The notes under the pieces are model-generated. The model saw nothing but the letters and a program-made list of their open reading frames with translations, was not told the DNA's origin and ran no database searches. The translations under genes and the position numbers were made by a program. Positions 27,412-35,637 of a stretch of DNA of 64,000 nt are shown here, one piece after another; positions within the stretch are counted from its first letter, which is position 1, and each line of letters opens with the position of its first letter. Origin of the DNA: WTKG01 sp963735005 (lineage in GTDB: Bacteria > Actinomycetota > Actinomycetes > Actinomycetales > Demequinaceae); contig CAVTJA010000003.1 of NCBI GenBank assembly GCA_963735005.1, forward strand, positions 193,970 to 257,969, read 5' to 3'.

Positions 27412-29199
27412 CTAGGCGTCCGACGCGGCTGCGTCGTCCTTCGCCTTGGGCTTCGCGTCCACGCCCGCGTCGCGGCGCTGCTCCGGGGTGATCGGGGCGG
27501 GCGCCTGCGTCAGCGGGTCGTAGCCGCCACCGGTCTTGGGGAACGCGATGACGTCGCGGATCGAGTCGCTGCCGGAAAGGATCGCCACCACGCGGTCCCA
27601 CCCGAGCGCGATGCCGCCGTGTGGCGGCGCTCCAAACTGGAACGCGTCGAGCAGGAAGCCGAACTTCTCCTGCGCCTCCTCGGAGCCGATGCCCATGACC
27701 TTGAACACGCGCTCCTGGACGTCGCGCTTGTGAATACGGATGGAGCCGCCGCCAAGCTCGTTGCCGTTGCACACGATGTCGTAGGCGTAGGCAAGCGCGC
27801 TCCCGGGGTCCTTGTCGAACGTGTCCATGAACTCCGGCTTGGGGCTCGTGAACGCGTGGTGCACGGCCGTGAAGCCGCTGGTGCCGAGCGCGACGTCGTC
27901 GTCGTCCGGGTCGTCCGCGATGGCCTTGAACAGCGGCGCGTCAACCACCCACACGAACGAGAACTCGTTCTTGTCGATGAGCCCACCGCGCTCCGCGATC
28001 TCGATGCGGGCGGCGCCCAGCAGGGCGCGCGACGGCGTAGGCGCGCCGGCGGCAAAGAAGATGCAGTCGCCTGGCTTGGCTCCTACCTTGTCGGCGAGCC
28101 CCGCCAGCTCGGTCTCGCTGAGGTTCTTGGCGACCGGCCCGGCGAGCTCGCCGTCCTCCTGAACGAGCACGTACGCGAGGCCCTTCGCACCGCGCGACTT
28201 CGCCCAGTCCTGCCACTTGTCGAGCGTCTTGCGCGGCTGGCTTGCGCCGCCGGGCATCACGACGGCGCCCACGTAGTCGGCGGCGAACACCCGGAACGTC
28301 GTGTCCTTGAAATACTCGGTCATCTCGGTGAGCTCGAGGCCGAAGCGCAGGTCGGGCTTGTCGGTGCCGAAGCGCCGCATTGCCTCGTGGTACGTCATGC
28401 GCGGGATGGGCGTGACGACCTCGTGGCCGATGGTCGCCCACAGCTCCTTGATCAGCTCCTCGCCGAGAGCGATCACGTCGTCCTGGTCGACGAAGCTCAT
28501 CTCGATGTCAAGCTGCGTGAACTCGGGCTGCCGGTCCGCACGGAAGTCCTCGTCGCGGTAGCAACGCGCGATTTGGTAGTACTTCTCCATGCCCGCCACC
28601 ATCAGCAGCTGCTTGAACAGCTGGGGCGACTGCGGCAGCGCGTACCAGGAGCCGGGCGCAAGCCGCGCAGGGACAAGGAAGTCGCGCGCACCCTCGGGGG
28701 TGGAGCGAGTAAGCGTGGGCGTCTCGATCTCGATGAAGTCGTGGCGGTCGAGCACGCGGCGCGCGGCCTGGTTGACCTTGGAACGCAGGACGATGGCGGC
28801 GCGTGGCGCGGGACGGCGCAGGTCAAGGTAGCGGTGGCGCAGGCGCGCCTCCTCACCGACCTCGACGTGCTCGTCGATGGGGAACGGGATGGGGGCGGAT
28901 GCGTTGAGCACCACGACCTCGTCGGCGATCACCTCGATCTCGCCGGTGGCGAGTTTGGGGTTCTCCTGATCCGCCGGGCGCTTTGACACCTTGCCGGTCA
29001 CCTGCAGCACGTACTCGTTGCGCAGCCCGTGCGCCACGGCCTCGTCGCGGATGACGACCTGGGCCACGCCAGATGCGTCGCGGAGGTCGATGAAGGCCAC
29101 CCCGCCGTGGTCGCGGCGGCTCCCCACCCAGCCTGAGAGGGTGACGGTCGCGCCCTCGTCGGAGGCGCGGAGGTTTCCTGCAAGATGCGTGCGGTACAA
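27412..29199 (-). CDS. aspS: Aspartyl-tRNA synthetase
   Basis: Charges tRNA-Asp (some actinobacterial forms also misacylate tRNA-Asn; not decidable here). 595 residues: N-terminal OB anticodon-binding domain (LSGWVGSRRDHGGVAFIDLRD), class II catalytic core with motif 2 (ARCYRDEDFRADRQPEFTQLD) and motif 3 (GIALGWDRVVAILSG), the bacterial GAD insertion between them, and a lysine/alanine-rich tail (KPKAKDDAAASDA). The start is TTG 29199 with AGGAA five bases upstream. Downstream of hisS and an unknown gene on the same strand, the usual hisS-aspS proximity. Confidence 0.96.
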   Translation of the reverse strand: MYRTHLAGNLRASDEGATVTLSGWVGSRRDHGGVAFIDLRDASGVAQVVIRDEAVAHGLRNEYVLQVTGKVSKRPADQENPKLATGEIEVIADEVVVLNASAPIPFPIDEHVEVGEEARLRHRYLDLRRPAPRAAIVLRSKVNQAARRVLDRHDFIEIETPTLTRSTPEGARDFLVPARLAPGSWYALPQSPQLFKQLLMVAGMEKYYQIARCYRDEDFRADRQPEFTQLDIEMSFVDQDDVIALGEELIKELWATIGHEVVTPIPRMTYHEAMRRFGTDKPDLRFGLELTEMTEYFKDTTFRVFAADYVGAVVMPGGASQPRKTLDKWQDWAKSRGAKGLAYVLVQEDGELAGPVAKNLSETELAGLADKVGAKPGDCIFFAAGAPTPSRALLGAARIEIAERGGLIDKNEFSFVWVVDAPLFKAIADDPDDDDVALGTSGFTAVHHAFTSPKPEFMDTFDKDPGSALAYAYDIVCNGNELGGGSIRIHKRDVQERVFKVMGIGSEEAQEKFGFLLDAFQFGAPPHGGIALGWDRVVAILSGSDSIRDVIAFPKTGGGYDPLTQAPAPITPEQRRDAGVDAKPKAKDDAAASDA

Positions 29200-29265
29200 G
29201 CCAGTTCCTAGCGTTCGGTGAGGATTCGGGCCAAGTCTAGCGGCGTTCGCGCGCGCCCCACGCGG

Positions 29266-29865
29266 CTACTCGAAAGCGATCGCCGAGCCCTCGCGGATGC
29301 TCGCCTGCGCGGCCCGGTACAGCGCCGCCCACACCATGCGTTCGACGCCGAGCGGCTCGTCCTCGTCCGACTCGTCCCACTTCGCGAGCAGCGACTCGGG
29401 CGGCGACTCCGGCGCGCCGAGCGGCGCGCGCAGCACCTCAAGCTCGCGCAACAACGCCTGCGACGAGCCGAGATAGTTGCCCGTCAGCTCCGAGTCCTCG
29501 ATGACCTCGGCGAAGTCGATCGGCACGTAATAGCCCTCCGCATCGGAGTGCCGAAGCAGGTGCGACTCGGACTTCTTGAGCGCCTTGTTGATCGCCTTCT
29601 CGTCCTTGCCGGTGGGCTCCCCTGAGGGCAGCGGCTTGCCCTCGGTTGCGTAGATGTAGGCCCGTCGCAGGTAGTGCAGAAAGGAGTACGGAAAGTTTGC
29701 GCTGTAGTCGTCGCCCTTGAGCTTCTGGGGCTCGTGGTGCGCCGGTAGCCCGCGCTCTGCCAGGAGCTCGTTGATGCGCGCGAAATCCGCGGCGTACCAC
29801 TCGGAGGCCGCCGGGTCGCGCGCCACGGCATCGGCCATCGCCCCCACCACAATCGCCAGACTCAT
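29266..29865 (-). CDS. Conserved-looking protein of unknown function between hisS and aspS
   Basis: 199 residues, no signal peptide or membrane segment, acidic overall. I do not recognise a domain with confidence. The pattern SHLLRHSDAEGYYVPIDFAEV (about 102-122) followed by LGSSQALLRELEVL looks like a small globular family seen as hypothetical or immunity-like proteins, but that is only an impression. ATG 29865 has AGGAG five bases upstream, and codon use matches its neighbours, so it is a real gene. It starts 21 bases after hisS and ends 66 bases before aspS, so it is probably cotranscribed with both. Confidence 0.8.
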   Translation of the reverse strand: MSLAIVVGAMADAVARDPAASEWYAADFARINELLAERGLPAHHEPQKLKGDDYSANFPYSFLHYLRRAYIYATEGKPLPSGEPTGKDEKAINKALKKSESHLLRHSDAEGYYVPIDFAEVIEDSELTGNYLGSSQALLRELEVLRAPLGAPESPPESLLAKWDESDEDEPLGVERMVWAALYRAAQASIREGSAIAFE

Positions 29866-29886
29866 CGCTTCTCCTCTTCCATTCGA

Positions 29887-31233
29887 TTAGGACTCACTAG
29901 GGACGACGCGCGGACGGGCGTCCGCGGCGGGAGGCGCCCACGTGCCCGGGTCGGCCGGGACCTGGTCGCCTGAGCGGATGTCCTTGACCTCGCCGCCCCC
30001 CTCGCCAGGGAACCACACGAAGGGTATGCCGCGCTTGTCGGCGTACTGAATCTGCTTACCAAACTTGGCCGCTGCGGGCGCGACCTCCGTGGATATCCCC
30101 CGGTCACGCAGCGCCGTCGCCACGGCGTTCGAAGCCGCGCGCGAATCCTCGTCGGCGACGGCGACAAGCACAGCCGTAGGCACGGCGCGGCTGGCGGCGG
30201 CGAGTCCAGCAGACACGATGCGGCTCACGAGCCGGGACACGCCCACGGACATGCCGACGCCGGGGAACCCGCCTCCCGCTACCAGCGAGTCGTAGCGGCC
30301 TCCGGAGCAGATCGAGCCGAGGTCCTCATGGCCCTCGACGAAACTCTCGAAAACCGATCCCGTGTAGTAGTCGAGCCCGCGCGCGATGCTGAGGTCCGCA
30401 ACCGCGACGCCGGGCACCGTCGCGTTCAGCGCGCCGACGAGCGCCTGAAGCTCCGTGATGCCAAGCGCGAGGGCCTCTTGGGCATCGGCGTGGGCCTGCG
30501 TCTTTGGGGTGGTCTCCCACAGGTCGAGCACCGCCTCAGAGAAGTCTGCGGAGTCGGAGCGGATCTTGGCGAGTTCGAGAATCGCGGCGGCCGCGGCTTC
30601 GTCTACCCCCTGCCCCGCCAGCTCCTTGGCCACGCCGTCCGGGCCGATCTTGTCGAGCTTGTCGACGCTCCGCAGCGCCCCCGCGACGTCCTTGATGCCC
30701 ACGCCTCGGTAGAAACCTTCCACCAGCTTGCGATTGTTCGCGCGAATCGTAATGCGCGGGATGGGTAGCCGCGCAAGGGCGCGCGCCATGACCGAGGCGA
30801 CCTCGGCGTCGGCGTGCTGAGAAAGCGACTCCCGCCCCACGATGTCGATGTCCGCCTGATAGAACTCGCGGAACCTGCCCTCTTGCGGCCGCTCGCCGCG
30901 CCACACCTTCTGGATCTGGTAGCGCCGGAACGGGAAGGCGAGGTCGTTCTGAAACTCCTCGACGTAGCGCGCGAATGGCACCGTGAGGTCAAAGTGGAGG
31001 CCGATGCCGGCGTCGCCCTCGCCGTCGGCGCGCAGGCGCCGCAGCGCGTAGATCTCCTTGGACGCCTCGGAGTCTCCCGCGAGGCGCTCGACGGGCTCGA
31101 CCGCGCGCGTCTCGATCTCCGCGAACCCGTTGAGCTCAAACTCGGCGCGCAGCGCGTCGAGCACGTGGCGTTCGACCACGCGTTCCGCGGGGGTCCATTC
31201 GGGAAATCCTGACAGCGGAGCGAGGCGGGCCAT
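29887..31233 (-). CDS. hisS: Histidyl-tRNA synthetase
   Basis: Charges tRNA-His. From ATG 31233 (MARLAPLSGFPEWTPAERVVE) it is 448 residues. Class II motifs are present: motif 2 region QIQKVWRGERPQEGRFREFYQ, the histidine-specific SIARGLDYYTGSVFE and GGRYDSL, and a C-terminal anticodon-binding domain (VPTAVLVAVADEDSRAA). The longer in-frame extension upstream of 31233 is not homologous and lies in the divergent promoter region. First gene of the hisS-unknown-aspS run. Confidence 0.95.
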   Translation of the reverse strand: MARLAPLSGFPEWTPAERVVERHVLDALRAEFELNGFAEIETRAVEPVERLAGDSEASKEIYALRRLRADGEGDAGIGLHFDLTVPFARYVEEFQNDLAFPFRRYQIQKVWRGERPQEGRFREFYQADIDIVGRESLSQHADAEVASVMARALARLPIPRITIRANNRKLVEGFYRGVGIKDVAGALRSVDKLDKIGPDGVAKELAGQGVDEAAAAAILELAKIRSDSADFSEAVLDLWETTPKTQAHADAQEALALGITELQALVGALNATVPGVAVADLSIARGLDYYTGSVFESFVEGHEDLGSICSGGRYDSLVAGGGFPGVGMSVGVSRLVSRIVSAGLAAASRAVPTAVLVAVADEDSRAASNAVATALRDRGISTEVAPAAAKFGKQIQYADKRGIPFVWFPGEGGGEVKDIRSGDQVPADPGTWAPPAADARPRVVPSES

Positions 31234-31293
31234 GGGCACATTCTTCCACCCCGCACGCCCTAGACTGTCGAGGCAACACACACTGGAGGGCCG

Positions 31294-31422
31294 ATGGGCT
31301 TCGTGACGCGTGCATATCCGCTTGGCGGGGACGCGCGTGGCGACGCCGAGGGCCCTTTGAGTATCGTGGGTGGCATTGCCGCCGCCCACCCCGTCCTCCT
31401 GAACAAGGAAACCGTCGAATGA
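31294..31422 (+). CDS. Possible 42-codon leader peptide ORF before the DUF349 gene
   Basis: ATG 31294 has an excellent ribosome site (GGAGG, four bases upstream) and opens 42 codons (MGFVTRAYPLGGDARG and onward, ending NKETVE) whose TGA overlaps the ATG of the next gene (ATGA). Third codon positions are about 73 percent G or C, less biased than the neighbours. I recognise no family. It may be a translated leader coupled to the DUF349 gene, or a small protein. It occupies most of the 185-base divergent gap between hisS and the DUF349 gene. Confidence 0.4.
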   Translation: MGFVTRAYPLGGDARGDAEGPLSIVGGIAAAHPVLLNKETVE

Positions 31423-32765
31423 CCGACTCGAAGCCCAAGCCCTCCAAGCCCAAGGCCCCCTCGCCCGCCGCGCTCGCGGGCAAGGTCCACGCACCCGTCA
31501 AGGTGCCGGTGGTTGCCGACGTGTCGGACGCGGACCTCAAGGCGGCCGCGAAGTACGGCTCAGTCGAAGACGGCAAGGTGTTCGTCAAGAACGGCACCGA
31601 CCAGGTCGAGATTGGCCCGGCCGAGGGCGACGAGCCCCTGCTCCCCTACGCGCGCAAGTACTTCGCGCACATCGCCGAGCTCGAGAGGTTCCACGCGCGC
31701 CTCGAGGTGGCCGAGCTGTCGCCGCGCGACATCGAGAACGGCATCAAGAAGGCCCAGGCCGCGATCGACAAGCCCGACTACGTGGGGAGCATCGCCGCGT
31801 TCAAGAAGCGCGCCAAGCCCGTCATCGAGGAGGCCACGGCGCTGCGCGACAAGGCCAACGCCGAGCGCGAGGCCGCCCGTGCAAAGTCGCTCGAGAACCG
31901 CGAGCAGCTCGTCGCCAAGGCTGAGGCGCTCGTCGCCAAGCCCGCGGACAAGATTCACTGGAAGAACGACACCGCAGAGCTGCGCGGCCTGCTCGACGAG
32001 TGGAAGGCCGCCCAGCGCGACGATGCGCGCATCGGCAAGGACGTCGAGAAGGAACTGTGGAAGCGTTTCGCGGCCGCGCGGTCGGCGTTCGAGAAGACCC
32101 GCAAGGCGCACTTCGCGGAGCTCGACAAGGTGAACTCCGACGTCGCCACCGCCAAGGAGAAGCTTGTCGCGCGCGCCGAGGCGCTGTCGACGTCCACCGA
32201 CTGGGTGAACACCGCTCGCGCCTTTGCCGACCTGATGTCGGAGTGGAAGGCCTCCGGCCGCGGCCGCCGCAGCGTCGACGACGCGCTGTGGAAGCGTTTC
32301 CAGACCGCCCAGGACGCGTTCTTCGAGGCCAAGCGTCAGACGTCAGAGGCCGAGGACGAAGCGCTCGCCGCCAACGTCGAGCCCAAGGAGGCCGCGGTGA
32401 AGGCCGCGGAGGCCATCCTGCCGATTAAGGACCTGCGGGTCGCCAAGGAGGCGCTGCGTGCCGCACAGGACCGCTTCGAGGCGGCAGGCAAGGTTCCGCG
32501 CGGCGACGTCAAGCGCCTCACCACGCGCATGGCCGCGGTCGAGAAGGAGGTGCGCGACGCCGAGGAGGCCGAGTGGACCAGCCGCAACCCCGAGGTCGAG
32601 GCACGCGTGTCCGGCGCTGCGGCGCAGCTCGAGAGCGCAATCGCCGAACTCGACGCGGACATCGCCGCGGCCGAGGCCAAGGGCGACAAGAAGAAGGTCA
32701 AGGAACTCACCGAGTCGCGCGCCGCGCGCACGGCCTGGTTGGAGCAGATCGCCAAGTTGTCGTAA
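31419..32765 (+). CDS. DUF349 domain protein
   Basis: 448 residues, highly charged and predicted almost entirely helical. Repeats of the DUF349 pattern are visible: LVAKAEALVAKPADKIHWKN then LLDEWKAAQR and LWKRFAAARSAFE; later LVARAEALSTSTDWVNTARA then LMSEWKASGR and LWKRFQTAQDAFF. A Lys/Pro-rich disordered N-terminus (TDSKPKPSKPKAPSPAALAG) precedes them. The C-terminal half is coiled coil. The biochemical function of the family is not established to my knowledge. AAGGA lies upstream of the ATG, and the gene may be coupled to the small ORF before it. Confidence 0.9.
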   Translation: MTDSKPKPSKPKAPSPAALAGKVHAPVKVPVVADVSDADLKAAAKYGSVEDGKVFVKNGTDQVEIGPAEGDEPLLPYARKYFAHIAELERFHARLEVAELSPRDIENGIKKAQAAIDKPDYVGSIAAFKKRAKPVIEEATALRDKANAEREAARAKSLENREQLVAKAEALVAKPADKIHWKNDTAELRGLLDEWKAAQRDDARIGKDVEKELWKRFAAARSAFEKTRKAHFAELDKVNSDVATAKEKLVARAEALSTSTDWVNTARAFADLMSEWKASGRGRRSVDDALWKRFQTAQDAFFEAKRQTSEAEDEALAANVEPKEAAVKAAEAILPIKDLRVAKEALRAAQDRFEAAGKVPRGDVKRLTTRMAAVEKEVRDAEEAEWTSRNPEVEARVSGAAAQLESAIAELDADIAAAEAKGDKKKVKELTESRAARTAWLEQIAKLS

Positions 32766-32834
32766 CCCGCGGGATATCCCCAAGGGACGACGTCGCGGTG
32801 GCGCCCGGCGCCCCCGCGGGTCCACAGTGACCTG

Positions 32835-33389
32835 ATGGTCGTCATGTCGCGCGCGCTACTGGGCCCCGTCGCGTGCGACCGGATGCTTCGCGACGGCGTC
32901 GTGGCCCAGGTGGGGCCCGGCCACGTGCGGCCGCTGGACGTCCCGGAGTCCGCGAGGGACCGCGCTACCAGCCTGGCTGCCGCGGTGCCCTCACACACGG
33001 TCCTGAGCGCTTCTGCGGGCCTCTGGGTGAGGTACGGAGGGGAGTTCCCCGGTTCGATCGACGTGGTGGGCAGGCGCGGGCTTCATCGCCACAAACCGGG
33101 CAGCCGTCCTGGCGGGGCGGAGGTGGCATTCCATTCCGGCGCCGCGGCAACCGAGGCGGCCGACTCGATCGCGGGCGTACGCGTCGCCCCGGCGGCGCGA
33201 TGCGCGGCGGACGCGCTCCGATGGAGTAGCCTCGCTGACGCGATCCCACGGGTCTGGGCGCTGCTCGATGCGCGGGCGCTCGACCCGTCAGCGGTGGCGG
33301 CGGCGGTCGCAACTGCGGACCCGCGCGGCGCTGGGGCGGGCCGCGAGAGGTCCGCGTGGAGTGCTATTTGGGTCGCTTGGCGCCGGTAA
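32835..33389 (+). CDS. Small hypothetical protein, weak resemblance to AbiEi-type antitoxins
   Basis: 184 residues. The central part (AAVPSHTVLSASAGLWVRYG, then IDVVGRRGLHRH) recalls actinobacterial proteins annotated as AbiEi-family antitoxin C-terminal domains, but there is no adjacent AbiEii toxin and the match is my recollection of the pattern only. Starts at ATG 32835 or ATG 32844; no good ribosome site is seen for either. Its last 26 bases overlap the 3' end of relA on the opposite strand, so both tails are encoded by the same DNA. The preceding gap contains CCCGCGGG twice (32766-32773 and 32813-32820). Confidence 0.6.
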   Translation: MVVMSRALLGPVACDRMLRDGVVAQVGPGHVRPLDVPESARDRATSLAAAVPSHTVLSASAGLWVRYGGEFPGSIDVVGRRGLHRHKPGSRPGGAEVAFHSGAAATEAADSIAGVRVAPAARCAADALRWSSLADAIPRVWALLDARALDPSAVAAAVATADPRGAGAGRERSAWSAIWVAWRR

Positions 33390-35607
33390 TGCGGCGGACG
33401 TCGTAGACGCCGTCGATGCGGCGCACGGCGGCGAGCACGGCGCCCAGGTGGGACGGGTCGGCCATCTCAAACACGAAGCTCGACAACGCGACACGCTCGC
33501 GGCTGGTGCTGACGTTCGCGCCCAGGATGTTGAGGTGGTGGTCGCTCAGCACCTGTGTGACGTCGGAAAGCAGGCGTGCGCGGTCGAGCGCCTCGACCTC
33601 GATCTGCACCAGGAACGGGGTCGCGCCCTTGCCCGTCCACTGGACGTCGACGAGCCGCTCCTCCTGCTCCCGCAACACGCGCAGGTTGTCGCAGTCGGTG
33701 CGGTGGACGCTCACGCCGTTGCCGCGCGTCACGAAGCCCTGGATCTCGTCGCCGGGTACCGGCGTGCAGCACTTGGCAAGCTTCACGAGCACGTCGCTGA
33801 GTCCGTGGACCGCGACGCCAGGGTCTCCTGGGCGCGTCGCCATCCGGCGCGAGCCAGGGCGCGTGATCTCGGTGATGTCCTCCTCGGCGCCTTCCTCGCC
33901 GCCGACCGCCTCGACCATCCGCGCGACGACGTCGCTTGCCTGCTCCTTGTGCTCCCCGATCGCCGCGTAAAGCGATTCGACGTCGTCGTAGTGGATCTCC
34001 TTGGCGAGCGCGAGCAGCACCTGGCGGTTCATCATCCGCTGGATGGGAAGGTGCTGGCGGCGGATGGCGCGCGCGAGCATGTCGCGTCCGGTGTCGATCG
34101 ACTCCTCGCGTCGCTCGCGGGTGAACCAGTGCTTGATTTTGTTCTTGGAGCGAGTCGATTCGACGAAGTCGAGCCAGTCGCGCTTGGGGCCCGCGTTCTC
34201 GTCCGAAGACGTGAGGATCTCGACCGTGTCCCCGTTGTCGAGCTTCGAGTCGAGCGGGACCAGGCGGCCGTTGACGCGCGCCCCGATGGTCTTGTGCCCC
34301 ACCTCGGTGTGCACCGCGTACGCGAAGTCCACGGGCGTCGCGCCCTGCGGCAACGCCAGCAGCTTGCCTGCGGGCGTGAACACGTACACCTCGGAGCGGC
34401 CGATCTCGCCGCGCAGGGAGTCGAGAAACTCGCTCGGGTCCGCGGTCTCCTGTTGCCAGTCCGCGATCTGACGCAGCCACCCGAGCTCCGTGGACCCGGC
34501 TGCGGACTTCTCGCCCTGCTTGTAGCGCCAGTGGGCGGCGAGCCCGTATTCGGCCCTGCGGTGCATGTCGAAGGTGCGGATCTGCAACTCGACGGGCTTG
34601 CCTCCGGGCCCGATGACAGTGGTGTGGAGCGACTGGTAGAGGTTGAACTTGGGCGTCGCTATGTAGTCCTTGAAGCGGCCGGGGACGGGCTGGTAGCGCG
34701 CGTGCATCGCGCCAAGGACGGCGTAGCAGTCGCGGATGGTCTCCACCAGGATGCGCACGCCCACCAGGTCGTAGATCTCGGCAAGGTCGCGGCCGCGCAC
34801 GATCATCTTCTGGTAGACGCTGTAGTAGTGCTTGGGTCGCCCGGTGATCTCGGACTTGATCTTCATGTCCTTGAGCGACTCGACGATCTCGCCGCGCACC
34901 GCATCGAGCAGCTTGTCGCGCTCGGGCGCGCGCTCGGCGACGACGTCCACGATCTCCTGGTAGATCTTGGGATACAGCGTCCGGAAGGACAGGTCCTCAA
35001 GCTCCCACTTCATGGTGTTGAGGCCCATGCGGTGGGCCAGCGGGGCGTAGATCTCGAGCGTCTCCTGGGCCTTGCGACGCGCCGATTCGACGGGCACGAA
35101 CTCCCACGTGCGCGCGTTGTGAAGCCGGTCCGCAAGCTTGAGCAGGAGCACCCGGATGTCCTTGGCCATCGCCACGACCATCTTTCGCACGGTCTCGGCC
35201 TGCGCCGCGTCGCCAAACTTGACCTTGTCGAGTTTGGTGACGCCGTCCACCATCATGGCGACTTCGGAGCCAAACTCGCGCTCCACTCGATCGAGCGAGA
35301 ATTCGGTGTCCTCCACGACGTCGTGCAGCAGCGCCGCCGCCACGACCGTGTCCGGCATGCCGAGTTCGGCGATGATCAGCGCGACCGCGATCGGGTGCGT
35401 GATGTAGGGCTCGCCCGACTTCCGCTCCTGGCCCGCGTGGGCCTCCGCAGCGGCGGCGAGCGCCTGCTCGATCAGGGCGGTCTTGGCCTTGGGGTTGCGC
35501 TCGCGGAACGCGGCGAGTAGCGCCGAGACGTTGTCGGTCTCCGGCTGCGCCCGGCGCAAGAACCCACGCGGCCTCGACGACGGCACGGAAGCGCGGGTGT
35601 CGGTCAA
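33364..35607 (-). CDS. relA: Bifunctional (p)ppGpp synthetase/hydrolase, RelA/SpoT family
   Basis: Long RSH enzyme controlling the stringent response. 747 residues: HD hydrolase domain with THPIAVALIIAELG and LLHDVVED (about 70-100) intact, synthetase domain (HYYSVYQKM, then YDLVGVRILVETIRDCYAVLG, about 260-330), TGS domain (VYVFTPAGKLLALPQGATPVDFAY, about 410) and C-terminal zinc-finger/ACT regions (LSDVTQVLSDHHLNILGANV). Intact HD suggests both activities, as in actinobacterial Rel. Start TTG 35607 has GGAGG four bases upstream. Follows secF with a 30-base gap; the apt gene often found between secF and relA is missing. Confidence 0.95.
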   Translation of the reverse strand: MTDTRASVPSSRPRGFLRRAQPETDNVSALLAAFRERNPKAKTALIEQALAAAAEAHAGQERKSGEPYITHPIAVALIIAELGMPDTVVAAALLHDVVEDTEFSLDRVEREFGSEVAMMVDGVTKLDKVKFGDAAQAETVRKMVVAMAKDIRVLLLKLADRLHNARTWEFVPVESARRKAQETLEIYAPLAHRMGLNTMKWELEDLSFRTLYPKIYQEIVDVVAERAPERDKLLDAVRGEIVESLKDMKIKSEITGRPKHYYSVYQKMIVRGRDLAEIYDLVGVRILVETIRDCYAVLGAMHARYQPVPGRFKDYIATPKFNLYQSLHTTVIGPGGKPVELQIRTFDMHRRAEYGLAAHWRYKQGEKSAAGSTELGWLRQIADWQQETADPSEFLDSLRGEIGRSEVYVFTPAGKLLALPQGATPVDFAYAVHTEVGHKTIGARVNGRLVPLDSKLDNGDTVEILTSSDENAGPKRDWLDFVESTRSKNKIKHWFTRERREESIDTGRDMLARAIRRQHLPIQRMMNRQVLLALAKEIHYDDVESLYAAIGEHKEQASDVVARMVEAVGGEEGAEEDITEITRPGSRRMATRPGDPGVAVHGLSDVLVKLAKCCTPVPGDEIQGFVTRGNGVSVHRTDCDNLRVLREQEERLVDVQWTGKGATPFLVQIEVEALDRARLLSDVTQVLSDHHLNILGANVSTSRERVALSSFVFEMADPSHLGAVLAAVRRIDGVYDVRRITGAKRPK

Positions 35608-35637
35608 GGCGCCTCCGTTCGTCGTCGTGGTTCTAGT

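Noticed and set aside
26072..27772. 566-codon minus-strand frame across the MMPL and aspS genes
   Set aside because: Composition is low-complexity Arg/His/Gln; it spans the ends of two certain genes in other frames.
27319..28986. 555-codon plus-strand frame opposite aspS
   Set aside because: Antisense shadow of aspS with no recognisable domain; aspS has all class II motifs.
32765..32821. Terminator after the DUF349 gene formed by ACCCGCGGG and CCCGCGGGT
   Set aside because: The arms pair perfectly but are 39 bases apart and each arm contains its own palindrome (CCCGCGGG), so pairing is ambiguous; left as an unassigned repeat.
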